From positions 1 to 19,851 of the forward strand of contig JBBRLA010000073.1 in assembly GCA_038231615.1 (NCBI GenBank): a DNA stretch of 19,851 nt, given 5' to 3'. Source of the stretch: JBBRLA01 sp038231615. Lineage in GTDB: Bacteria; Myxococcota_A; Polyangia; Palsa-1104; JAEUJZ01. A program made the position numbers and the translations under genes. The notes under the pieces are model-generated. The model was not told where the DNA came from. It saw only the letters and a list, made by a program, of their open reading frames with translations, and searched no databases. Position 1 is the first letter of the stretch. Each line of letters opens with the position of its first letter. This document shows positions 1 through 7,345 of the stretch, piece after piece.

Positions 1-896
1 AGGTCCATCACGTCCCCCCGCCCCCCGTACGCCGCCACCGGCAGGCCCCCCCCGATGATTTTCCCCAGGCACGTCAGGTCGGGCACGATTCCGTACCGCT
101 CCTGCGCCCCTCCCAACGCCACCCGGAAGCCTGTCATCACCTCATCGAAAATGAGCACTGTTCCCTCGTCCCGCGTCAGTGCCCGCAGTCCCTCCAGGTA
201 CCCAGGTTCGGGTGGAACGCAGCCCATGTTCCCGCACACCGGCTCCACGATCACCGCAGCGATCCGGGACTGGCTCTTTTCGTCTCGGTGCTCCGGGCTG
301 GCGAAGAGCCGCCGCATCCCGTCTAGATCGTTCCACCCCACCGTCAGCGTGTCCCGCACCGACCCCGCCGTCACCCCCGCCGAGCCCGGGATGCCCAGCG
401 TCGCCGCCCCCGACCCCGCCGCTACCAGCAGCGCGTCCGCGTGCCCATGATAGGCCCCGTCGATCTTCACGATCTTCTCCCGCCCGGTGAACCCCCGGGC
501 CAGCCGCAGCGCCGACATCGTCGCCTCGGTCCCGGACGACACCAGCCGCACCCGCTGCATCGACGGCACCACCTGGCAGAGCAGTTCCGCGAATTCGACC
601 TCCCGCTCTGTGGGTGCGCCGAAGCTGGTGCCGTCCCGCGCCGCCTCATACACCGCGGCCAGCACCTGCGCGTGGGCGTGCCCCAGGAGCAGCGGCCCCC
701 ACGACCCCACGTAGTCGATGTAGCGCTGCCCGTCCACGTCGAAGAGGAAGGCCCCTTCCCCCCGGGCGAAGAAGATCGGGTCACCGCCCACCGCGCGGAA
801 CGCCCGCACCGGCGAGTTCACGCCGCCGGGGATGACCCGCGTCGCCCGGGCGAAGAGTTCTCGGGAACGAGGATGCTGCCTGTCGTTGTCATGCAT
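1..896 (-). CDS. hemL: Glutamate-1-semialdehyde 2,1-aminomutase, 3' end beyond window
   Basis: This PLP enzyme converts glutamate-1-semialdehyde to 5-aminolevulinate in the cytoplasmic C5 route to haem and other tetrapyrroles. The frame is open from ATG at 896 to the window edge and gives 298 codons; the family is about 430 residues long, so roughly 130 C-terminal residues are outside. Visible family motifs are the N-terminal VIPGGVNSPVRAF, the phosphate-binding stretch SSGTEATMSALRLAR, FDEVMTGFRVALGGAQ, and the Schiff-base segment PDLTCLGKIIGGGLPVAAYG with the PLP lysine at residue 279. An AAAGGAG stretch lies only about 2 nt before the ATG, which is tight. No other in-frame start is close and the protein begins at the usual family position. 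The gene diverges from the SIR2-TPR gene; the region between them has no convincing promoter hexamers. The assignment is close to certain. Confidence 0.96.
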   Translation of the reverse strand, partial: MHDNDRQHPRSRELFARATRVIPGGVNSPVRAFRAVGGDPIFFARGEGAFLFDVDGQRYIDYVGSWGPLLLGHAHAQVLAAVYEAARDGTSFGAPTEREVEFAELLCQVVPSMQRVRLVSSGTEATMSALRLARGFTGREKIVKIDGAYHGHADALLVAAGSGAATLGIPGSAGVTAGSVRDTLTVGWNDLDGMRRLFASPEHRDEKSQSRIAAVIVEPVCGNMGCVPPEPGYLEGLRALTRDEGTVLIFDEVMTGFRVALGGAQERYGIVPDLTCLGKIIGGGLPVAAYGGRGDVMD

Positions 897-1050
897 CTCT
901 CCTTTGTGCCACACTCACGCCCCGCCCGACAACCCCGCCTTGCTTTGCCTGCGGCGGCTTCCTCTTCGTCGCGGACGTACTCCCCCCGGACGCTGGCGCT
1001 GGGTGTACAAAGCTTGCGACTGAGGGGTGATTTATGTTAACCCGAAAGCA
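897..1050. other. Divergent intergenic region hemL / SIR2-TPR gene
   Basis: No promoter pair with acceptable hexamers and spacing was found on either strand. The only strong Shine-Dalgarno plus ATG on the plus strand (GAGGGG at 1022-1027, ATG 1034) is in the wrong frame for the long gene and opens a 108-codon frame instead. Confidence 0.5.
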
Positions 1051-4000
1051 ATGGCAAAGAAGAAGCACCGCGGGTACGATGCATCTCAGGCCGCCCAGGC
1101 GGGGGGGCAAATTACAGGGTCCGAGTCCGATGACGAGCCGGAGATCTCGATTTCGATCTCCAGTTCCGGCTCCGTCGGCGCTGGCGAACTACCCGAAGAG
1201 TACCGCCTGCTCCTCGACCGCCTGCGCGCCGGCAAGGTCGTTCTGTGTACCGGCGCCGCCCTGGGTGCTGCCTCCGGCCGCCCTACCTGGCGCGGCATCG
1301 TCGGGCAACTCCTCGACCGCCTCGCCGAGAGCAGCGACACCGACGAGGCCCGCGCCATGATGGGCGCCCACCCCCTGACCACCAGCGGCTACGTCAAACG
1401 CTCCCTGGGCGACGGCTTCCAGCAGGCCCTTTCCGAGACCCTCCCGAAGAACGGCGCCCTCCCCGAACACATCGAGGCCCTGGGCCGCCTGCCCTTCCGC
1501 GCCGCCCTCACCACCGCCTACGACGACCTGCTCGAACGGGCTTTCTGCGTGCCCGGCAGTGTCGGCGTCAGCGCAACCGAGGGGCCCAAGGTGTACACCG
1601 CCTTCGACGCCGAGGAGATCCGCAAGGACGGCCGCGGACGCTACATCCTTCACCTGCTCGGCGCGGCGCGTCACGGACAGGACATCGTCTTCGGCGCGGT
1701 GGACCTGCAGCGCATCCTCTCGGAGGAGCCCTTCCGCCACGTCCTGCATGACCTGTATCAGAAGCGGACTTTTCTGTTCCTGGGCTTTGACCCCGAGGAC
1801 CCCGACTTCGAGATCCTGGTGGATCGCCTGATGGCCGGGGCCAAGTCCCGAGTCGCCGACGGCGAACCACAGCACTTCGCGGTGCTCCCCGGGTTGCCGC
1901 GCCTGGCCCGGCAAGAGCTGCTCGACGCCTTCGGCATCCTGGTGCTGCCGACGCAGGACCCGGCAGAAGTGGTGCGCTTCCTGCGCGACGCCATCGGCGA
2001 GGCCGCTGGCGAGATCCTGCCCGACGACGACGACATGGAGGGCTGGCTGCGGGTGTTGATCCAGGAGCCGAGCCGAGCCGATGCCATCGCCAAACTCGAC
2101 GCGCTGGAGGGGCGGTTGCGCACCGCCGGGGACGCGGAGCGTCTGATCGATCTGTACGTCAGCCGCGTCGAGGTCGAGACCGAACCTGCAAGGCGCGCGG
2201 GCTGCCTGCGCCGGGCCGCGGACCTTTTGGAGCATGAGAAGGGGCAGATGGCCGAGGCCTTCGCCACCATGCTGGAGGCCTATCGCGAGGACCCGCAGCC
2301 GTTCTTGCTCGACGAGCTGGAGCGCCTGGCCGGGACCACCGGGCAGTGGGTCGAGCTTTTGACCGCGCTGCGGGAAATCATCGCCAACCTGCCGGCGGGT
2401 TCTCGGGCGGACGTGTGGGTGCGCATTGCGCGGCTCTACGGGGACAAGCTGAACCACCTGGAGTACGCGCTGGCCTCCCTGGCCGAGGCGCAGAAGCTGG
2501 ACATCGCCGACCCGAGCACCCGGCGACAACTGCGCGAGCTGCGGGTCGAGCTTTCCCGTCGCGCCGAACGCTGGAAGGACCTGGCCGAGGCGCTGGGGCA
2601 GCTCGGGGCGCAGGTCACGGAGCGGGAGCGCAAGATCGACCTCTACATGGAGCAGGGGGACCTGTACGAGTCCCGCCTCTCCGACGGGGTCTCCGCGGCG
2701 GCGGCGTACAAGAAGGCGCTGGAGGCCGACTCCCAGAGCCGCGACGCCATGACGGCGCTGGAACATTTATTGCGACGGCACCGCAACTGGACAGAGCTTT
2801 TGCCGCTGCTCGACCAGAAGGCGGTGCTGCTCAAACGCACCGGCGAAGGCGAGAACTTTGAGAAGGCCCGCAAGGAGGCCGCCAGCATCGCCACCGAGCA
2901 CCTGAGCGAGGGGCGCGACGCGGCGCGGGACGCCATCGACCGATGGGAGGCGATTCGCGAGGGGACGCCCAGGGACCTGGACGCGCTGCGGGCGCTGGAG
3001 AAGCTTTATGCCAAGGAGGGCAGCTATTCGGAACACTACCTGGCGGTGCTCAACGCTCTGGCCGACTGCGTGCCCTCGGACAAGGAACGCCTGAACCTGT
3101 ACCGTCGCCTGGCGGCGGAGTATGAGGAACTGCCCGGGCACGGCCCGCAGGCAGCGGCGTGCCTGGAGCGCATCCTGGACCTGGACCCCACAGCAGAGGA
3201 CGCCTACCGGGGTTTGCAGCGGCTCTACCGGCAGGACAGACGCTGGGTGCTACTGGTGGATACTTACCGCAGGCACGCTCGGAACGTGCAGACCGGGCGA
3301 GCGGAGCACTACGCCGCCATCGGGCGGATCTACGAGATCGACATCCCTGCGGGGGATACCCAGCAGTCGCTACTGGCTGCTCCGCAGTCCATTGAGGCGT
3401 GGACCCAGGTGCTGGAACTGGAGCCCGAGCACAAGGTGGCGATGGAGTCGCTCTCGCGGCTGCACGAGCGCACCGAGAACTGGGACGAAGCGGTGCGCCT
3501 TTACGACAAGCGTGCCAACCTGAGCGACGACAAGGCGGAGATCGTGTCGCTGCGCCACCATGCGGCGCGGCTGACCGCAGATCACCTGCTCGACTACAAG
3601 CGGGCGGAGGAGCGCTTCGTCCGGGCGCTGGAGGTGGACCCGCAGCACCTGCCGACGATGACCGCCCTGGTGGAATTGTACCGGCAGCAGGGCGAATACC
3701 TGCGCGCCGCCAGGCTGCTCATCGAGGCGGTGGCCCAAACCCACAACCGGCTGGACAAGACGCGCTACCTGGTCGAGGCGGCGGAGCTTTACGCCACCAT
3801 CGACGATCAGGTGCGGGCGGCGGAGCTGTATTTGCAGGCGCTGGCGGTGGACCCGGAGCACGTGGAGGCCGGGGTGCGGGCGGCGGACCTCTTGTGGCAT
3901 CAAGAGCGATGGGCGGAACTTGTCCCGATCCTGGAGATGCTCACCCGCAAGGAAGGCGAGCGCGGCGACCAGGGGCGGCGGTTGGTGCGGCTGGGCGATT

Positions 4001-6123
4001 CGGCGCTCAAGTCGGGGGACGAGGGTAAGGCGCTGAAGGCCTACACTCGGGCGGCGGAGATCGTGGCGGACAACATCCAGGCGCAGCGGGGGCGGGCGAA
4101 GCTCCTGGTGCAACTCGGGCGCTGGCAGGAGGCGCTGGACGCCTACGTAGCGGTGCTGACCTATCATCGCGACGAGCTGGGCGCCGACGAGCGTGTCGAA
4201 CTCTTTTATTGGCTGGGGGAGTGCGAGCGGCGGCTCTCGCGGACGCAGCAGGCGAAGATTTACTTCGCCCAGGCGGTGGAGATCGATTCGGCGCACCGGC
4301 TGACGTTGCAGGCGCAGTTGCTGCTTGGGGGTGCCAGCGGCGCGGAGCAGATCCAGGTCAAACGGGCGCTGCTCCTGACCGCGTCGGCCGAGGAGAAGGT
4401 GCAGTTGCTGACGGAGATCGGGGACCTTCTGGCGGAGGTCGGCAAGGACCCGGACGGGGCGCTACAGGCGTTCCGCGAGGGGCTGGCGTTGCGGCCGGGG
4501 GCCCATGTGCTCCTGCACAAATGCCTGGACCTTCTAATCGAGAAGAAGGACTGGGCCGGGGCGATGGCCACGCTGGACGAGTTGATCGCCGAGGAGAAGA
4601 ACGTCCGGCGGCGGGCGCGGTATCGACAGACCGCGGCGCTGATCGCTCGGGACGAGCTGAAAGATTATCCGTTAGCAGTGATCCACTTCGACGGGGCGCT
4701 GGACGACGACCCGACGCTGGAGCGGGCCGCGGCGGACCTGGAGCGGCTGGTGGAGGAGCAGCAGGACCACCGCGAGCTGGCGCGGATCTACCGCCGCAAG
4801 ATCAAGCAGCTCGGCCCGGACAGCGAGGGGGCGAGCAAGGAGTCGCGGGCGGAGCGGCTGCGCCTGTGGTCGGCCCTGGGGCAGCTTTGCCTCTTACACC
4901 TGAACGATCCCGAGACCGCCATGGCGGCGCTGGAGGTGGCGGTGGCCCTGGACCGCGGTGGCAGCGTCTCGGTGATGGACCGCGAAGATCGCGAAGCGCA
5001 CAGCGGCACGGTGATAGATCGCGAAGCGCACAGTGCCGCGGTGATCAACCGGCGGCGGCAACTGGCGAGTCTGTACGTGCAGGCCGGGCCGGATCGGGCG
5101 GACAAGGCCATCCTGGAGCATCAGACCCTCCTGCGCCTGAACAAGGGCGAGCTATCGAGCTATCGGGCGCTCAAGAAGCTGTATCTGCTTGTGAAACAGC
5201 GGGAGAAGGCGGCGCACGTAGCCTACGCGCTGCACATCCTGAAGAAGGGCGAGCCCGAAGACGAGAAGCTGGTGGCCGAGCTTGCGGCCAGGCCGCTGAC
5301 CCCGGCGAAGCGGTCGCTGAAGCTGGAGCTGGCGCGGACGCTGGCCCACCCGGAGGAAGACCTGCAACTGGGGGCGCTCTTCCAGGCGGTGTTGCAGAGC
5401 GTGCAGTTGGGTTACGCACGGCCCTTCAAGGACAGCGGGTTAAGCCGCAAGGATCGGGTGGACCCGGGGTCGCAGCACCTATACGCGCGGGCGTTGCGCT
5501 ACGGCGTCGAGGTGCTGGACGCGGCGGTGCCGGAGGTGTACTTGCAGCCGGACCAGAAGGACCGGCCCTACACGGTGGTGCACTGCTCGGAGAAGGGGCA
5601 GCCCCCGGTGATCTGCGTGCAGATCGGGGCACAATTGCTCAATCCGAAGCGCCCGGAGCGCGAGGTGATGTACGAGATGGGGCGCCTGGCCGCGATGCTG
5701 CGTCCCAAGCGCACCCTGCGGACGCTCTTGCCGACGGCGGCGCAGCTGGGTATGATCATCGACGCGGCGATGGTAATGGGGGGGGAGACCGGGCTGCCGG
5801 CCAAGGTGATGGAGACGGCGCAGGGGCTAAAGCGTTCCCTGGCGCCGACGGTGGCGGAGCAGGTGGCGGCGTATGGCAAGGGGCTGCGGGAGGCCGGCAC
5901 GCGGGGCGAGCAGGCAGCCACGGCTTGGCTGGGCTGGTCGGACATGACGGCGGTGCGGGCGGGGCTGGTCCTGGCCGGGGACCTGGAGACGGTGGCGTTG
6001 CTGCTGGCGACCGACCCCCCCGGGGCCTCGCCGCTCTCGCCGAAGCAGCGATTGCTGGAGCTGATCCACTTCTCGGTGAGCGAGGAGTATTTCACCATCC
6101 GCCAGTATCTGGGCTTGATGTAG
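1051..6123 (+). CDS. Giant SIR2-like/TPR-repeat protein (1690 aa)
   Basis: Numbering is from ATG 1051. Residues 1-45 are polar and low-complexity (KKKHRG, acidic and Ser-rich). Residues about 50-330 resemble the SIR2_2-type fold: VVLCTGAALGAASGRPTW (NAD-binding loop), ALTTAYDDLLE, YILHLLGA, and FLFLGFDPEDPDFEIL near 241-254. The key positions are altered: the glycine-rich loop reads GAALG rather than GAGxS, the TTNYD asparagine is Ala156, and the HG-motif histidine aligns with Leu203. NADase or deacetylase activity is therefore doubtful. Residues about 345-1415 are TPR-like helices with recurring ALxxLYRQ.RRW and A..AL.VDP patterns. Residues about 1415-1690 form a conserved-looking end (RPKRTLRTLLPTAAQL; FSVSEEYFTIRQYLGL) that I recall from myxobacterial TPR proteins. 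There is no signal peptide or membrane segment, so it is probably a cytoplasmic scaffold or sensor. The frame also allows GTG 1027; ATG 1051 is chosen because the GTG abuts its putative Shine-Dalgarno. A decapeptide repeat insertion lies at residues about 1303-1332. Function unknown. Confidence 0.9.
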   Translation: MAKKKHRGYDASQAAQAGGQITGSESDDEPEISISISSSGSVGAGELPEEYRLLLDRLRAGKVVLCTGAALGAASGRPTWRGIVGQLLDRLAESSDTDEARAMMGAHPLTTSGYVKRSLGDGFQQALSETLPKNGALPEHIEALGRLPFRAALTTAYDDLLERAFCVPGSVGVSATEGPKVYTAFDAEEIRKDGRGRYILHLLGAARHGQDIVFGAVDLQRILSEEPFRHVLHDLYQKRTFLFLGFDPEDPDFEILVDRLMAGAKSRVADGEPQHFAVLPGLPRLARQELLDAFGILVLPTQDPAEVVRFLRDAIGEAAGEILPDDDDMEGWLRVLIQEPSRADAIAKLDALEGRLRTAGDAERLIDLYVSRVEVETEPARRAGCLRRAADLLEHEKGQMAEAFATMLEAYREDPQPFLLDELERLAGTTGQWVELLTALREIIANLPAGSRADVWVRIARLYGDKLNHLEYALASLAEAQKLDIADPSTRRQLRELRVELSRRAERWKDLAEALGQLGAQVTERERKIDLYMEQGDLYESRLSDGVSAAAAYKKALEADSQSRDAMTALEHLLRRHRNWTELLPLLDQKAVLLKRTGEGENFEKARKEAASIATEHLSEGRDAARDAIDRWEAIREGTPRDLDALRALEKLYAKEGSYSEHYLAVLNALADCVPSDKERLNLYRRLAAEYEELPGHGPQAAACLERILDLDPTAEDAYRGLQRLYRQDRRWVLLVDTYRRHARNVQTGRAEHYAAIGRIYEIDIPAGDTQQSLLAAPQSIEAWTQVLELEPEHKVAMESLSRLHERTENWDEAVRLYDKRANLSDDKAEIVSLRHHAARLTADHLLDYKRAEERFVRALEVDPQHLPTMTALVELYRQQGEYLRAARLLIEAVAQTHNRLDKTRYLVEAAELYATIDDQVRAAELYLQALAVDPEHVEAGVRAADLLWHQERWAELVPILEMLTRKEGERGDQGRRLVRLGDSALKSGDEGKALKAYTRAAEIVADNIQAQRGRAKLLVQLGRWQEALDAYVAVLTYHRDELGADERVELFYWLGECERRLSRTQQAKIYFAQAVEIDSAHRLTLQAQLLLGGASGAEQIQVKRALLLTASAEEKVQLLTEIGDLLAEVGKDPDGALQAFREGLALRPGAHVLLHKCLDLLIEKKDWAGAMATLDELIAEEKNVRRRARYRQTAALIARDELKDYPLAVIHFDGALDDDPTLERAAADLERLVEEQQDHRELARIYRRKIKQLGPDSEGASKESRAERLRLWSALGQLCLLHLNDPETAMAALEVAVALDRGGSVSVMDREDREAHSGTVIDREAHSAAVINRRRQLASLYVQAGPDRADKAILEHQTLLRLNKGELSSYRALKKLYLLVKQREKAAHVAYALHILKKGEPEDEKLVAELAARPLTPAKRSLKLELARTLAHPEEDLQLGALFQAVLQSVQLGYARPFKDSGLSRKDRVDPGSQHLYARALRYGVEVLDAAVPEVYLQPDQKDRPYTVVHCSEKGQPPVICVQIGAQLLNPKRPEREVMYEMGRLAAMLRPKRTLRTLLPTAAQLGMIIDAAMVMGGETGLPAKVMETAQGLKRSLAPTVAEQVAAYGKGLREAGTRGEQAATAWLGWSDMTAVRAGLVLAGDLETVALLLATDPPGASPLSPKQRLLELIHFSVSEEYFTIRQYLGLM
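4957..5046 (+). repeat. In-frame 30-bp tandem repeat inside the SIR2-TPR gene
   Basis: Two full 30-bp units, 4987-5016 and 5017-5046, match at 26 of 30 positions and share GATCGCGAAGCGCACAG. A decayed third unit precedes them (4957-4986). They encode DREAHSGTVI and DREAHSAAVI, a polar stretch that interrupts the TPR helices between ALDR and RRQLASLYVQ. Unit 2 shares the 13-mer GATCGCGAAGCGC and then TGCCGCGGT, in the same order, with the 33-bp units at 12315-12413 read on the minus strand. Confidence 0.85.
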
Positions 6124-6135
6124 ACGGAAAATCGG

Positions 6136-7329
6136 TCAAGCTTGAAGCGCGGCTTCATAGAGATCGCTCATCTTGCGGGCGATCTCGATCCAGGAGAACC
6201 GCTCGGCCACCGCGGTGGTGGCGTGCTCCGCGAATGCGCGGCGCCGTGCCGGATCGGCGAGGTCTTGAAGGAGCCCGTCCGCCGCGGCGCAGAGGTCCTC
6301 CGCGGTCGGCGGCACGAAGCGGCCCACCCGCGCCTCTTCCAGCCAGCGCCATGGGGTGCGCTGCACCGCCACCACCGGGGTGCCTGCGGCCAGCGCCTCG
6401 ATCACCACGTTGCCGAAGCTCTCCATCTGCGAGCACAACCAAAGTTGATCGCTGCCGGCAAGAAGCGCGGCCTTGGCAGGTCCCGTGATCAGGCCGGCGA
6501 AGCGAACTGCCCCGGCGACCCCGTGGCGCTCGGCCTCGTGGCGCAGGACATCGCCGTACCCATCGGGGTCGGGGCCTGCCAGCACCAGCACCGCGGAAGG
6601 GTGGCGCTGACGCAGCTGGGCGAGCGCGGCGATGGCCAGGTCGATGCCCTTCACTGGGTGCAGCCGCCCGAGCATGGTGATCGTCGGCCCCTTGATGGAA
6701 CAAGCGGGCGAGGCGGTCTCGCTGACCGGCCGCAGCTCGGCGAGGTCCACGCCGTTCTCCACCACCGATACTGCGGCCCGGGGACCACAGAGCCCAAGAT
6801 CGCGAAGGGCCCGTGCCTCTTCGTCGGAGGTGGCGTGCCAGCCGGCTACGCGGCGCAAAAGCGGGCGCAGGGCGGCTAGGGCCACCCCCTTGTGCCGCTT
6901 GCCGCGGAGCGAAAAGGGCAGGAGCGAGCCCCGGGGCGAGAGCACCATTGTGCTGCCCGCCGCCGCCCCCTGCAAAAGCGCCAGCATGCTGGTGGGGCTG
7001 AAGACCGCGGTCACGTGGACCACATCGGCCCAGGACAGCAGCGCCGGCAGGCAGGCCGCCACCTGCAGGGACAGGTCTCCCGGCACCAGGCGAGGAAGGG
7101 TCCGCCCCGGCAGCCGCGCCGCCCGTGCGTACCACGTCGGCACCCCGTATTCGGTCACCCACCTGCCGGCGAGTCCGCCGAGGCGCTCGCCGCCGTTGGC
7201 ATCGCTGGTGAGCACCCGCACGTCGAGGCCCTGCGCCACCTGTGCGCGAGCCAGACGGTGCAGCGATACGATCGGGCCGCCGTAGAGGTGCGCCGGATGG
7301 AACGACGGCACCACGTGGAGCAGCCGCAT
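6136..7329 (-). CDS. GT4-family (GT-B fold) glycosyltransferase
   Basis: This is a 397-residue retaining glycosyltransferase of the GT4 type, expected to move a sugar from a nucleotide-sugar to a glycan or lipid acceptor at the cytoplasmic face of the membrane. It starts with LLHVVPSFHPAHLYGGPIVSLHRLARA, the usual N-terminal Rossmann half with its glycine loop. The C-terminal half has ITMLGRLHPVKGIDLAIAAL and the donor-binding EX7E motif ESFGNVVIE with Glu303 and Glu311. The start is ATG 7329, preceded by GGCGGAG at about 7 nt, rather than the longer frame beginning at 7368. It lies 16 nt downstream of the DUF255 stop and is probably co-transcribed with it. It ends 12 nt from the converging SIR2-TPR gene. 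The acceptor and sugar cannot be read from sequence; exopolysaccharide or lipopolysaccharide synthesis is an inference. Confidence 0.92.
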   Translation of the reverse strand: MRLLHVVPSFHPAHLYGGPIVSLHRLARAQVAQGLDVRVLTSDANGGERLGGLAGRWVTEYGVPTWYARAARLPGRTLPRLVPGDLSLQVAACLPALLSWADVVHVTAVFSPTSMLALLQGAAAGSTMVLSPRGSLLPFSLRGKRHKGVALAALRPLLRRVAGWHATSDEEARALRDLGLCGPRAAVSVVENGVDLAELRPVSETASPACSIKGPTITMLGRLHPVKGIDLAIAALAQLRQRHPSAVLVLAGPDPDGYGDVLRHEAERHGVAGAVRFAGLITGPAKAALLAGSDQLWLCSQMESFGNVVIEALAAGTPVVAVQRTPWRWLEEARVGRFVPPTAEDLCAAADGLLQDLADPARRRAFAEHATTAVAERFSWIEIARKMSDLYEAALQA

Positions 7330-7345
7330 CGCCTGCGCTCCGCCG

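Noticed and set aside
897..1026. Sigma54-type promoter near TGGCAC and TTGC elements
   Set aside because: The spacing between the GG and GC dinucleotides is wrong in each candidate.
1189..2766. 525-codon minus-strand frame, and the 759-codon plus frame at 4209-6488
   Set aside because: Both overlap the SIR2-TPR gene, have no recognisable domain and have shadow-frame composition.
1051..6123. Active SIR2 anti-phage defence gene
   Set aside because: The catalytic Asn and His are not seen, and the neighbours (hemL, glycosyltransferase) are not defence genes.
6136..6156. TCAAGCTTGA palindrome and GAAGC/GCTTC stem as bidirectional terminator between converging genes
   Set aside because: Stems are short, there is no T-tract, and both lie within the end of the glycosyltransferase coding region.
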